From contig CP126204.1 of assembly GCA_030272155.1 (NCBI GenBank), positions 310,001 through 374,000 of the forward strand: DNA of 64,000 bases. Direction: 5' to 3'. Each line of letters starts with the position of its first letter. Position 1 is the first letter of the stretch. The DNA comes from Tetradesmus obliquus (taxonomy: Eukaryota; Chlorophyta; Chlorophyceae; Sphaeropleales; Scenedesmaceae). The notes beneath the pieces were generated by a model, which made no database searches, was not told the origin of the DNA, and saw nothing but the letters and a program-made list of their open reading frames with translations. Below, one piece after another: positions 22,401 to 35,397 of this stretch. The position numbers were made by a program, and so were the translations under genes.

Positions 22401-23286
22401 GAGGTCGCCCAGCATGCTGCCGCACAGCAGCCAGCACGGCACGCACATACAGTCACACTTCATGCAAGACCGCAGGAATCAGGCCCCAATCGGCAGATGC
22501 AAAGACTGGCTCATCAAAACACAGGAGAAGCGAGCCGTGACAGTCGACTGAAAAGAATACAGTCCCGCATGCTGCAGGTGGCCCAGCCCGCAACAGCAAG
22601 GGCTGCTGTGCGGCAACAGGCATGCATCCATGCAGCAGCAACCACTCACAAGCCGTGTGAAAGCACAGCAGTGCTCCCACACAGCAGCACTCCGTCCCAT
22701 GATACATAACAGTATGTAACATAATAGTACTTCAATTCTGTCACACGGTACAGCAGCAGCAGCAGCAGCCTGGTAGGCTGCCCATACCTGTGTGCTGTAC
22801 CATACCACCACCCAAAATTCAAGGACAGGGCTAACATAAGGAGGTGTCGACTCTGCAAACACTCGGCTACCTTGAAAAGGAGCGCCGCTGAAGTCATATA
22901 CATACATCAACTGGCTGAAGCGCGGAATCCACGGGTGAAGTATTGCAGCTCATATACACAGAAACAGTGACCCCGTAAGGATGTCGATGAGGCACGCAGC
23001 AAATTGCTGCGCAGGCAAGCTTGCGCTGGCCACGCCAGCACATGCTCTGAAAGCTCACTCTGCTGGCTGCTTCACCTGCAAGCGCACTTGCTGCTTGGCA
23101 CCACCACATGACAGCAAATTGCTGCCTAAACAGAGCAACCAAGCCCTCAGGCCATTTGGAAACAGCTCCACTCGATACGGAACCATATGTCCCGTATGCA
23201 CAGTGCAGGCAGCCAATCCTTCTTCACAGTGGTTCCGGCAGCAGCTGCTGCTGCCACTAGCAGCACTGGCAGCAGCTGTTGCAGCT

Positions 23287-25562
23287 TCAAGGGTGCAGGT
23301 CGGAGAACAAGTGGTCCCCCCTGACATGAAACATACTGATTGCAGAATCTTCCAGCTCAGATGCTGCTAGTGTGCATTTGGGGCTGCCGCTAGCATTCCA
23401 CACATACACCTCACACTCAGATGCAGCAGTGCATGCATCCTTGCAGGCAGCCTCGTCAGTGACACCGCTAGGCTGCCTGGCAAGCGCAGCACCCACAGAC
23501 TGGCTCAGGCCCCACACAGAGTAGTCATCACCGTTGCCGATCTTGAAGCCAACACTGTGGCTGGGGCTGGCAGTCACCTCGTTTAGCATGCTGCACCTGC
23601 CGCTGACCTGACCAGCCTCACTCGCAACAAACTTGTACATCACACAAGTGGCAGAGTCTATGCAAGCTGCTGCGCATGCGGGTCCAGTAGCTGCATCGAT
23701 GCCACTCCAGGCAGCCTCATCCGCCAGTCTGAACACATCGAAGCGGGCGTCAATCAGCGTAGAATGGCACTGCTGGGATTGGCTCGCACCCTTCCTAGAG
23801 GTGGAGCCAGCAGCACAGGCAACGCATGCAACATCGGGTGAGGAACCCCCTGCTGCATATGTGCCGTTGCCACACTGCACACAGCCAGCGCCGCCATAGC
23901 CAGGCGCGCACACAGCACACTCAGCAGCACTTGTGGCTTCATCCATCTGAGTGGACCAGCCAGCATTGCAGGAAATGCAGGTGGCATTGGCTGCAGCCTC
24001 GGTTCCACCAGTGGAGAAGCTGCCCTTGTCGCAGGGGGCGGGGATGCCATCAGCGCCCATCTTCCAGCCAGGCTGCACCACACATTGGCTCTCAGAGGTC
24101 CTGCCAGCAGAGACAGTAGTCCAGCCAGTGCCGCATTGTTTGCAAGGCAGGCGGTTGTTGCCCTCGTTGTATGTGCCGATCGGGCACTCCTGAGGGATAG
24201 TCGAGGTTGTGCCCCATCCAGGCTTCACCAGGCAGTCAGCATCAGAGGTGTAGAGCTCGTTGCTGCTGCGGTTTCTGCTCTCCAGGGTGTCCAGGGTGTA
24301 TGTGTCGCCAGGGCAGGCGTTGCAGCGCGCATCAGACGCCACGACACGGCTGGTGTCGTCGCCAAACGTGTTCTTTTCGCAGGGGGCCGCTGTGACAGGC
24401 GACATGGAGTTAAGGCCCCAGCCCGCAGGAATCAAGCAGGCATCAATGGACACGGAGCCTTCCTCCTTGGTGATGAGGCCAGTGCCGCACTGCAGGCAGG
24501 ACAACGCAACAGCAGAGCAGTTTGAGTTGTCGATGCATGACAGCAGCAACAGCAGCAGGCTGCAGCACAGGTTGAGAGCAGCAGCACTTCCTTGGCGGTG
24601 ACACAGCCAAGGCAACTACAGCCTACTGCTGCTGCGGTTTTGGTTTGGTCGCAGCTCAGCACAAACCGCTTCTGTCGAAGCCCGTGCACTCTTACAAGCT
24701 TCAGCAACACACACTGCAGTCGGCATCACGTCAGACATGGCTGCCGCACCTGGATGCATCCGTTGCGGTTCCACTCCGTCTTGTAGGAGTTGAGGGGGCA
24801 GGGCGTGATGGCAGAAGCATTAGGCAGCAGCTCATAACCCGGAGGCGCCAAGCACAGGGGGACACCCGTGGCACCCGTATCTTCTGTCTTCCAGCCGTTG
24901 GGGCAGGGCGCGCAGGACGTCACATACGCCTCCTGGTCCTGGTAGGTGTCCTGGGGGCATTCCAGTGCCTCTGTTGCATCATTAGGGTTGATGTAGTAAC
25001 CCTTTTGAGCGAGGGCGCAATCATCAGGGCTTGTGCTGCCTTCGTCGGCTGTGGTGATGCCCTCAGGGCAGGATGCGCAGGTGGTGTTGGAGTTGATTTC
25101 GGTGGTGTAGGTGCCCCGCTTGCACAGCTTGCCGATGCCCTTGTCTTTCTTAGAGCCGGCCGGGGCCTCTGCAAGGGAGGGAGGGTTTGTGGCAGCAGCA
25201 GGCAGGCCGCAAGTTGTTGGAACGAAGCTGTGCACAAGAGCATGAGACCACAGGTTGCCAAATCCCTTGACCTTTTTGGATTTGGCAGGGGCCTCTGCAA
25301 CGGGGTTTGTGGGAGGAGCGTGTGCAGGGTGCAACAGGCGGCAGGGTGCAAGCTGTTGCGGCACGCATTTGCGCTGGCATGAGCATCAGCATGTGTCGTG
25401 GATGGCAAGCGCAACCCAGTAAGACCCCTACTTTTGTTGGGGTGCCGACACGCACCAAACATAGCCGAGCAGAAGCACAAAAGTACCCGTCGGCGCAGCA
25501 TAACAGCAGCCAGACGCCACTGCCGCCGCAGCAGCAGCAGCATCACAGCAGCAGCCAGCAGT

Positions 25563-25593
<31 letters not shown>

Positions 25594-26687
25594 CGGCAGC
25601 GCAGCCGGCACTCACGGCATGCAGAGGCAGAGGTTGAGCCATTCCTGGCCGTGGTCAAGCCAGGCCCGCAGTTCTGGCAGACGGCTGTGTTGCCTCCGAT
25701 GTTGTAGGTGCCGACTTCACACAGCACGCCTTCCAAAGTAACATGGCCATCAGGTGCCTGCACTGACACGCGGCCGTAGCCGGGCTTGGTGAAGCACTGA
25801 GCCTGGCTCTTGGCTCCCATAAAGGTGGTGGCCAGGCCATCTGGGCAGTCAGCCTCCTCATTGTTTGGGTTGAGGGAAGCATCGCCGCCTGGGCAGTAGT
25901 TGCCAATGGAGCAGGGCTGGCAGTTCTTGTTGGCATCCATGGCCAGGCCAGGAGCACAGTCTGCACGGCACAGAAAAGGCAAAGCAGCAGACAGCAGATG
26001 AGGATATGGAGTGGGTAGAGGGGCAGGAGGGTTAGCAGTGAAAGCGGTCGATGTATTTGAGTGTCACTGGCAAGGCAGCGATGCAGCAAGAGCAACCTGC
26101 CGCAGAAGCATCAGACACGACAGCAAGGAACCAGCACCTGCCAAGAGCAGGTGCCTAGCCTCAGTTTAGGTATTCCAGGCCATGTTCTGTCATTCATTCA
26201 GGGCATGCAGCAATTCAACATCGACAAGAAGCTGGCTGTTGTGCAGGCTGCAGCACGGCTTGCTGCTCATCCTGCAGCTGTGACTTCAAGCCCAGGCAGA
26301 CGTACTATGCTGCACCTTGGCAGTGGCTTACACTTTGACAGGGTCACACATTAATCGGCAGATAATCATTTAGTTATAGTTGCCTTATAGCTTACCGCAT
26401 ATCTTGGAGGAGCCATCACGACGCAGCCTGTAGCCAGTGTCACAGCTGGAGCACACCAGCTGGCTGGTGGTGCCTGTTCCTCGCTGGTTGCGGCACACAG
26501 CGCAATGAGGGTTGACCCTCGAGCAGTTCATCGGCCTGAGCTGCTGCAGTTGCCGGCCAGGAGGGCTTGTGACGGTGCTATACTTAAGTTGTAGGCCACC
26601 AGCAGAGGCCTGGGCTGAGGCAGCGACAAGCACCAGAAACACGGCGTTCCAGACCCTGTAGCCCATCGTAATAGTTTTATAGAACAT
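23287..26687 (-). CDS. CRP1: secreted Cys-rich protein with ephrin-receptor-like repeats (752 aa)
   Basis: Exons: complement(join(23287..24489, 24750..25168, 25616..25960, 26396..26687)); phases 1, 1, 0 close exactly. The start chosen is MFYKTITMGYRVW; the inner Met (26666) is an alternative and gives a tidier signal peptide (VFLVLVAASAQA). The mature chain has many CxxC pairs in repeats of the type CPxGTYN...CxxCGxGWTT...SQC, which match the GCC2/GCC3 ephrin-receptor-like fold. The last about 150 residues form two apple/PAN-like units (CAAACIDSATCVMYKF; CKDACTAASECEVYVW) ending in FHVRGDHLFSDLHP. It is probably extracellular, in wall or matrix; ligand unknown. Exon sizes (292, 345, 419, 1203) match CRP2, 4 and 5. 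An echo of exon 3 lies in intron 2. Confidence 0.85.
25250..25297 (-). repeat. Echo of the 5' end of CRP1 exon 3
   Basis: On the minus strand TTGCAG followed by AGGCCCCTGCCAAATCC... (from 25294) repeats the start of exon 3 (25168): EAPAKSKKVKGFGNL against EAPAGSKKDKGIGKL. It lies about 126 bp upstream of the true acceptor and has its own intact AG. Confidence 0.85.
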
Positions 26688-27703
26688 AATGAAAGATAAA
26701 GAAGGACCTTTGCCACACGCGCAGCTACTTGCGAGCCAATTGCTAGTGAACTTCGGTGGAATGGATTACTACTTCTTTAGCTCTGATTGGCTCTTAGTCT
26801 GTCACAACTTTGCAACAAACCTACACGTAAAACCTCCTGCCATCTTGCTCAGATGACGATACATGTGTTGCTCGATGCTATACCATCCGGTGCGGTCCGA
26901 GATCCAAGTGTGACGGACTGGACATAAGTGTGATTTCTGCAGCTGCGTCCTCGCAGCGCAAATGCACGACAGTAGCTAAACTTTAAACTGTGTTTTGATA
27001 AATTACGGTTGCAATCGAGGGCTGAGGCCTGTCAGTGCACACCTGCCAGTAAATAGCCGCGCAGAGTTGCTAGGCCAGGTGTTGCATGATGCCAAACCAT
27101 AGTTAACAGCCTGTTCGTGATTTGTTTTAAGCATTTCTGACACAGAGCATCAAAGCACAAAACGGTAAAGGTGATTCACTCATGCGACATGCCTGTGGCA
27201 CTGCTTAGTGTGCAATGCCATTGGAGGCAGCCAGCTGTGATTCAAAAATACACACCAGCTCTGCCGCGACTGGCAGCAGATCTGCCTTATGCAGGCAAAC
27301 ACCGATGCATCAACACTCAACAGTGCGAAGACATGCCGATCTTTTGCAGGGCTGTGTCACGCTATGCAGCTGCAACAGGACGCTAGCAGCATGCCATGCA
27401 GTGTGTCATGCTTGAAGCAAGACCTGCGCAATGCACAATCAAGGCTTCGCACCAGCCGCCCTTGTCAAACACCACATGTGATGCGCAGCACGCCAACCAA
27501 GCAATTGACAACAACGCAGGAGCTGATCCAGAAAACTAGAATGCACGGACCAGTTGTGTCAAAGCGCACAGCATGGCTGTCAACCCCTGCGAGGCTAAGT
27601 ACCAGATTTGCGACAGAAGTCGTGCGTTTAGTTCAAGCCCACAGCACTCATGCTGAACATGGAAAACTCAAAAGGCTGCCAACATCCAGCCATGATGGGT
27701 TAT

Positions 27704-27740
<37 letters not shown>

Positions 27741-28629
27741 TGCAGCAACCGATCTGCGTGGCTGGCTGCAATGTGCCAACATGTGCAAGCCCTGATTACC
27801 TGAAAAGCAATTACTTGCGACAGGCTTGCTTGCTCACAGACCACTCAGGCAGACAAGCAACCTGTCGGAACCCGTGACATAAAAAAAAGCAGACCAGCAA
27901 CCTGCTGATTTGCCTCCAGTGCTCTGTTCTCTTTCAGTAAAGTAATAAATAAGAAGTAGTAAACTGACGTGGTTGTGATGCATTCAATGGCATGCCAGTA
28001 CGAAACACGCTGTCATGGTGACAGACGTAAAAATGCAGTGCTACTATCCCACACATGTAGATGCGTGCCGTGTTCTGAGCGCGCAAAGCGCATGAAGCAG
28101 TGCAAACCCTCGCCAAATGAATGCGACAATCAGCAGTTCAATGCACAATGATGGCCCAACCCCAGGCCCCAATCCACACTGCTGTCATACCCTATAGATG
28201 CATGAATTGCACAGTGCCAAGAGTCTTCCTCTGCCAGTTGCGCAAGGCACAAACAACAATTTCTGCTGCCTCAAGCTGTGATCCCTTGCCAGCATGGAGA
28301 ATCTCGCTGGGAATCATTGCCTGCATTGTCAAATGCGGCACAGCAACAACATTGCAGCAGGCTGGCCAGAGAGCGCCTGACAATGCACATCAAAATGGAC
28401 TCCAAAGGCAGCATGCAGCATGCAGCATGACGCAGAGCCCAAGCCTCAGCAGTCTGACATGCAGCACAGCAGCACCATTGCCGCAGGCTGGCCAGTGATC
28501 ATGAGCGCGGAATAAATGCACATGCAAGGTGCCTGCTGTCACTCACACACGCCTGTCCCCGTGGCAGTACCACTGCCACACTTGGTCAGAACAGCAGCAA
28601 CATACTTGACAGCAGCAGCCACCCTGCCG

Positions 28630-28661
<32 letters not shown>
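26688..28661. other. Gene-free stretch: CRP1 promoter and CRP2 3' flank
   Basis: It carries the AGTCCGTCACACTT element and a (CAG)n run at 27703-27740 flanked by unremarkable sequence. The ORF with a poly-Gln run at about 27650 has no supporting homology or signal. Confidence 0.5.
26906..26919 (-). promoter_or_regulatory. Shared upstream element AGTCCGTCACACTT (CRP1)
   Basis: On the minus strand the 14-mer AGTCCGTCACACTT, preceded by CC, lies 219 bp before the CRP1 start. The same 14-mer lies before CRP4 and 13 of the 14 bases before CRP5, at nearly the same distance, while the rest of the promoters looks unrelated. Confidence 0.55.
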
Positions 28662-30876
28662 TCAAGGTTGCCGGTTAGAGAACAAGTGGTCGCCCCTGAC
28701 ATGAAACATGCAAATTGTAAAAGCCTTCACCTCTGATATAGCTAATGTGCATGCACCGCCATTCACAGTTCGTTGCCACACGTACACCTCACACTCAGAC
28801 CTGGCATTGCAAGCGTCCTTACATGCTGTCTCATCAGCAATGATCGACGGCTGATCCATCAGCGCAACACCCACAGCCTGGTTGAAACTCCACACAGAGT
28901 AGTCGTCCCCAGCGCCAATCTTAAAGCCCACAGTGTGAGAAGGGTCAGTAGTAACCTCATTTAGCAAGCTGCACTTGCCGCTGCCTTCCCCTGCCTCATT
29001 CACGATGAATTTGAACATCACACAGGTGGCAGAGTCAGCACAGGCAGCACCACACCCGACACCAGTAGTAGCCGCAGGATGCTCCGGCCACTGCGACTCA
29101 TCTGCAATCCCAAACACGTCAGCTCCAGCATCAATTAAGTTAGCGTAGCATTGCTGGGATTGAGAAGCTCCTCTTTTTGACGTTGATCCAGGGGCACAGG
29201 GCGAGCACTCATCGCCTGCCCTTGCACCCCCGAATGCATATGAGCCATAGCCGCATGGCCTGCAGTTTGCGCCGCCGTGGCCAGGCAAGCACAGCGTGCA
29301 TGCATCAGCGCTCATTGCTTCAGCTTCTTCTGTTGTGAAGCCAGCAGCGCAAGGAACACAAGTTCCGCCAGGACTACCCTCGCTGCCGCCAGTAGAGTAA
29401 GTGCCCCTTTCGCATGGGACTAATGCATTCTTAGCGTCCAACATCCAACCAGGTTGCACCACGCATTGGCTCTCAGAGGTCTGTCCAGCAGCAACAGTTG
29501 TCCAGCCGGATCTGCAGTGGTGGCAGGGGGAGCGGTTCCTGCCCTCGTTGAAGGTGCCAACTGGGCACTCCTCGGGTGTTGTTAAAGTAGTGCCCCAGCC
29601 AGGCTTCACCAGGCAGGCAGCCTCAGAGATGTAGTACTCGTTTTCGTTGCGGGTTCGGTCTTCAATTGTGTCCAGAGTGAACATGCGGGCTGGGCAGGGA
29701 GTGCAGCGCGCATTGGCTACTGCAACACGGTCCTCGGCTTCACCATACGTGTTATTTTCGCAGGGCTCGGCCACCATAGGGGCTGCAGAGGTGAGGCCCC
29801 AGCCGGCAGGAATCAAGCAGGCGTCCTTGGATGTTGTGCCAGCCTCACTAGTGATGAGGCCAGTGCCACACTGCAAAGGGTAGAGGCAGGTGCAGCAGCA
29901 GGTCATGTCAGCAGGGAAAGCGCATGTGGTTGGAATGCATGTGGTTAGCAGTGTTTGTGAGATGAACAAGGCAGCCATGCAGTTGCTCCCACTGCTGCTG
30001 CGCTGCTGCTGCTGCTGCTGCTGCTGCAGGCTTGAACAGCATGGATGCAGTTGCCGCTGCTGCTGCTGCTGCTGCTTTTGTTGATCCTAAGTGCTGGTTT
30101 GTGAACATGCCGTTGGACATATCCAGAGCTGCTGACAAGCAACCTGCTTTTTTATCAGGACAAACTGCAGCTGGCCAAGCCAATCTCAACGCCAGCTGCT
30201 CACCGCCACGCATGGGTTCCTGTTCCAGTCAGCCTTGTAGGAGCCGACAGCGCAGGCAGTGATGTTGGTGGCACCATCCTTCAGCTCAAATCCAGGTGGG
30301 GCCAGGCACGCAGCATCACCAATGGCACCTGCCTCCTGTGTCCTCCAGCTGTTGGGGCACGGAGTGCATGCAGTGACAGCAGCCTCCTGGTCCTGGTAGG
30401 TGTCTAGTGGACACTCTAGTGCCTCTGCTGCATTGTCAGGGTTTATGTAAAACCCCTTTTGGGCCAAGGAGCAGGCAGCAGCACTGGTGCTGCCATCACC
30501 GATTGTAGTGATGCCGTCAGGGCAGGCATCACAGGTGGAGTTCAGGTTGAAGTCAGTAGAGAAGGTGCCCTTTTGGCACTTCTTACCGCTGCTGTTGTCC
30601 AGGTAAGAGCCAGGGGGCGCCACTGCACAGGCAAACAAAAAAAACACAGGAAGGGCAGGAAGCTGGTTAGGGTTTGTGCGCCTGCACTTGCAGCAATTAC
30701 ACGAGAACGTATAAGGATCAGGTGAAGTACATTGCCTCGGCGCCGGTGCGGCTGATGCTCTGCTGCGGTACAGGTAGCGCTACCAGCAGCTTCTGTCAAC
30801 TTCTGTAGAGGTGGCAGAGTGCACTGCAGCACTAACTTTGAGGCAACGCTTGCAGCTCCAGCTGCAGCTCCTGCTC

Positions 30877-30907
<31 letters not shown>

Positions 30908-31556
30908 TACTGCTGCTGCTGCTGTTACTGCTGCTGCTGTTACTGCTGCTACTGCTGCTGCTGCTACAAGACGCAGTTTAGCATTTGCTGTCGCAACGCG
31001 AGCTGGGCAAGCCACTCACTGCATGCAGCGGCTGAGATTGAGCCGTTGGTGGCGGTGGTCAGGCCTGCGCCGCACTTCTGGCAGCCGGCAGTGTTGGAGC
31101 CCACATTATACCTGCCGGCTTCGCACAGTGCGCCAGAAACATACACCTTGCCGTCGCTGCCTGTCCTAGACGTGCGGCCGTAGCCGGGCTTGGTGAAGCA
31201 CTGCGCTTGGCTCTTAGCACCAGCAAAGGTGGTCTGGAGGCCTTTCGGGCAGTCGAGCTCCTTGTTTTGTGGGTTGAGCGTGGTGTCGCCACCCAAGCAG
31301 TACTTGCCCACAGAGCATTGGATGCAGTTCTTGTTGGCGTCCATTGCCAGTCCAGGAGCACAGTCTGCAGCGTACAGATGCATGTCTCCCATTAGCAAAG
31401 CTCATGAGCTGGGTGTTGGTAAGCTACTTGACGACGACAGCAGAAACAATACCAGTAGAAACTGGTTGCCGAGCCACCTCTGGACATCACCTATGGGCAG
31501 GGCAAGTGTGCAGCAGGAGTTGCTACAACGTTTGCAATGCCATGCTGGCAGCAAGC

Positions 31557-31596
<40 letters not shown>

Positions 31597-31945
31597 CAGG
31601 TCACCTGAGGTGGCCTGCAGTAGGTGCACCACGTCCTCCTGCGTGACATGAAAGCGCTGCTTTTGATCACTTCTCACCGCATGTTTTAGATATGCCATCA
31701 CGCCGTAGCTTGTAGCCACTGGCACAAGTCGTGCACACCAATTCGCTGTTGCGGGTGCCGGTGATCCTTTGGTTCCGGCATTTGCTGCAGTGCGCGTTGA
31801 CCTTCGTGCAGTTGATTGCTTTCGGCCTAGCCTGTAGCAGAAGACGGCTCTGCTGCTGCTCTTCCGGGACTACCCGGGCTGCTTGTGCTGCTAAGGCTGA
31901 ACCAAGCAGGACTAGTGCAGCTGCTGCCAGGAATCTGCTGATCAT
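28662..31945 (-). CDS. CRP2: secreted Cys-rich protein with ephrin-receptor-like repeats (746 aa)
   Basis: Exons: complement(join(28662..29870, 30204..30622, 31020..31364, 31678..31945)); phases close exactly. The signal peptide is MISRFLAAAALVLLGSALAA. Then come the family N-terminal box (NCTKVNAHCSKCRNQRITG, VCTTCASGYKLRRDG), the GCC2/GCC3-like repeats, and the C-terminal apple/PAN-like pair ending FHVRGDHLFSNRQP. Same four-exon structure and phases as CRP1, CRP4 and CRP5. It lies in tandem with CRP1 on the minus strand, about 2 kb apart. Introns contain (CTG)n tracts (e.g. 30877-30965 with CTG/TTA/CTA variants). Codon use by eye is less biased than in CRP4/CRP5, which suggests lower expression. 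Confidence 0.85.
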
Positions 31946-32184
31946 GTCAACAATTTTCGCAGCAAGAAACTGTTTTTAGTCCTCTAAAGTGAGCAAAACG
32001 CAGCTGAACCGCTAACGGGCTGCAACCTTTCAAGAGGTCAGGCCGGATGGGCATCACAGACTGTCGCGTGCTCAGCACATTAGCTAAAACTAGTCAGTGT
32101 TGTCTAAAGTTGCTTTTCGATAGAAGTCTAGCTACGATGCTGTCTGTATCAGCAGAGGTAATGGCGTCACCGCATTGGCAGGGG

Positions 32185-32192
32185 CGGACTGG
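32185..32192 (-). promoter_or_regulatory. Possible degenerate CRP upstream element (CCAGTCCG)
   Basis: On the minus strand GGCCAGTCCG, matching the first half of the shared element including the two bases before it as in CRP5, lies about 240 bp before the CRP2 start. The second half (TCACACTT) is not kept. Weak on its own. Confidence 0.25.
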
Positions 32193-32683
32193 CCAGAAGT
32201 GTGGTGCATGCAGACATGACATGGCGGTCACTCCCGGCAAGACAGAAAACGGTTCTCAGACCGGTACCTGCCCATACACCACTCACTATTACTGCTTGGT
32301 TCCCTGGCAATGAGGCAACTGCTGATGCAGAGGTGACGGTGCTGGCAGTGGGGCCTTAGTGCTGCTCAGCAGCTTCAGGGTGACCAGCAGTGCTGCTGGG
32401 CAGGCTAGCCTGCCAGCGCTGGCAGTGCCAGCTGTGACCTATTCGTTGTGTTTGTGATGTTTTCTCAAGTAACAGGACAAAAATTATTGTTGCGCGGACC
32501 CCATGAGCCTTGGTTGGTTTTTTTGTGGGTAAAACTGTGGCCGTAGTGAGTCTGTTTGGAGATTATTCACAATAAAAAAATCCTGCGACGCCGACATCAT
32601 GATGATGCGCAACACACATTGTGAAGTCCCTCGCTGTCATTGTGCAACGCCGATAAGACGCTTTAGAAGCGCTATAGCAGCTG

Positions 32684-32805
32684 CAACCTAGATGACTGCA
32701 ATTACGCGGCGCCGCGATCCCTCAGGGCAACCTAGATGACTGCAATTACGCGGCGCCGCGATCCCTCATGACAACCTAGATGACTGCAATTACGCGGCGG
32801 CCGCA
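32684..32805. repeat. Three 44-bp tandem repeats with GC-rich palindrome
   Basis: Units start at 32684, 32728 and 32772: CAACCTAGATGACTGCAATT followed by ACGCGGCGCCGCGATCCCTC and four bases. GCGGCGCCGC is a perfect palindrome; the third unit breaks off in a NotI-like GCGGCCGC. Intergenic; possibly a protein-binding array, but function is unknown. Confidence 0.85.
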
Positions 32806-34464
32806 GTTGCTGCGCTGCTGGCTTGACACGATGCCCATCGGCGCCGGCTGGTGGCACCAGCACAACATGTTGCTGATGGCCAAGCACCAAGAGCCAGCTT
32901 AACACACATGTGCTGCATGCACTGTGCCTGGCAGGTGCAGATGCCTTTGGATGTTTGAAAGCCGTCTCCAGCAGTCATGCATGACACATACACATGCACA
33001 TAGAAATGATTACATATGCATATGATGCACTTGTGCTACAGCCACACGCCAACTTGCAACAGAACGCACACCAGGTATGTGCTGCACGGCCATCCAACTT
33101 CGTTCCTGAACCCGCAACGAGCAGTTGTGGCAATGTACAGCAAGATGCGCAGCCTGCAATCACAATATGCGACGCAATGCGCGAGCGTCCCACGCCAAAA
33201 AGATGCACCACGCACAAAGGGTAGGGCGCCTCACAAGTTAATTATGTATGCAGGGTCAATCAATGCAGGACAATGTCCAATGCTAGGAATGCAGGCATCA
33301 AATAGTGTTCAGTGTGGCCGCTCAATCGCAAAAGTGCCTGTGGCGACAGACATTGCCAATCAACAGTAAGTCACTCAGCATTGCACTGCTGTCAATGAGC
33401 GGGATCATGGCATTGACCCACAGCGGCACACACTCGTAAAGCCACACCACAAACCCCAGCTACCTCCTCACAAAGACACAAGGAATGATTGCTACCTGGT
33501 AAGCAAGCAGCAGCACGATCTCAACCCAGCACACAACCATACACAGAGGTGCGCCTGGCTAACTTGCACCTCTGATCTGCTGCTTTTCTTCCCTGCAGGC
33601 TGCAACACAACAGGCGGTTGCCAGGAGTCCAAACACGCTCCCCTAAACAGGAAACAGGTTTCAGAAACAAGAAACAGTTATGTCTCTGAACTCCAGATAA
33701 ACGTGATGCAGCCTGAGGCCCTCACTAAACCACACATGAAAACTCACGTTGCGATGTGACAGTAGTGTCAGCTGCTGCCCAACTACTGACACTGCTTCGG
33801 CAAAAAAGGAGGAAGGACCAGCCGCGCCACGCAAGCACAAACTAATGGCACTGTAAGGAATGCAGACTCCAGACGCATCAGCAACACTGAACCAGAAGGG
33901 TAGGAAGCACATCCCTTGCAAGTGCCCTCTGCAGTTATCTGCACTTGCAGGCATATATTGCTCAAAACCTACCCCATATCCGCTGATATGGTTGTGTAGA
34001 CACAGAATGAGGAGCAGATGTTGAGGTGATGGTCTCATGAACAAGGCAGGCTGTTTGGAGCTGGCGGTACCAGCCGCACGTGCCAGCAACTACACATGGG
34101 TGCATGCTACTAGCCGCTAGTAGTAGTAGCCGCTACATGGCATGTAGTGACTACACAGACTGCAACACGATGCTGTTCAATGCACCCTGTTCATGAGAAC
34201 ACTCTCGCACCCATGCATATAGAAGGAATGCCCACTAACCAATTACACAGTCGATTGTTGTGCAGCCACCACTGCAACAGTTTTGGGGCTCAGCCAAACC
34301 CCAGCGTCTTCTCTTTGCTGCAGTACGCATGGCATGGCCTGCACCATGCAGCAAAGACGGCTGCTGCTGCTGCTGCTGCTGCTGTGCTGGTCACAGCCAG
34401 CGCACCATCACCCAGATCCAAACCAACAGCAGTGACCCAGCGCTTGCTGCTGCTGCTGCTGCTG

Positions 34465-35356
34465 TCACAGCAGGGCCGACTCAACAGTGAGTGTGGATGC
34501 ATCTGGATCTAGAACATAATCCGGATGCGTCAGCGAACCCAGTGTGAAAATGCACTTTGTACCGGGGTAACCGCCAGCAGGGTATCTGGCAGGCTGTAGC
34601 ACTGCTAATGCCTCTCTGACTGGGATCCAAGGGGAATCTGTGGCACCTCGGCTGTGCCCTGCACCAAGATCTCCGGAAACTGCCAGATTCATCTCACCGT
34701 TAGAATCTGTGAAGCCGTCATGATCTGGGCTTACTGACCAGGTGCCTGCCACGGAGAAGCCGCTGATAGGTGTGCTGCCATTTACTGCTTTTGCGTAGAT
34801 CTTCACATGGCAGTAGAACCAGCGGCGGCTGCGACGGGCGTCGAAGTAGACTGTGTTAGTCATCAGCGCACGCATGCGGGGCCGTGGATCGCCTTCAGTT
34901 GGCGGTGGCAGCGGCGGATCAGGTACTGGGCTGGGGCTGGGGCTGGGAGGCGTAATGTCTGGTAAGGGTGACGGGCTTGGTGACGGTGTAACTTCTGCGG
35001 GTGGCGGTGTGGGTGATGGTGAGGGGGGAATTTCTGCGGGTGGCGGTGACGGTGACGGGCTGGGTGATGGTGTAACTTCTGCTGGGGGTGATGGTGATGG
35101 TGACGGTGATGGTGAGGGTGATGGCGATGGGCTGGGTGACGGGGAGGGTGACGGGGAGATCAGCGGAGGCAGCGTTGCGAGCATATTGGCGACATTGAGG
35201 CGCCTGCCTGACACAGATTTGCCAGAGTAGTAGCTGCTGGTGACGCCGCTGCTCATCACGAGTGACTTGATGGCTGCTGCAGTTGGCATGCCGCCATACT
35301 GGCGCAGGTAGCCGGATGCGTACAGCGCGATGGCACCAGTGACGTGAGGCGCAGCT

Positions 35357-35397
<41 letters not shown>

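Larger units (their letters stand above)
18839..23286. other. Long gene-free stretch between the cyclase and CRP1
   Basis: It holds the C-terminal echo, the minisatellite and unremarkable sequence. Both flanking genes end here (convergent), so part is 3' UTR. I found no exon with splice-phase closure or family similarity on either strand; the ORFs of 100-150 aa at about 20300-22900 are Cys/His-rich and unstructured, as expected by chance. Confidence 0.5.
31946..34464. other. Gene-free stretch: CRP2 promoter and subtilase 3' flank
   Basis: Besides the 44-bp array and the CCAGTCCG half-site, there is a TTACA (TGTAA on the minus strand) at 34243-34247 that can serve as subtilase poly(A) signal. 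A (CTG)n run lies at about 34361-34385. No supported gene. Confidence 0.5.

Noticed and set aside
22035-22463. 142-aa minus-strand ORF in the cyclase-CRP1 gap
   Set aside because: Rich in Cys, Leu and His, no recognisable domain, no splice context and no paralogue in the window.
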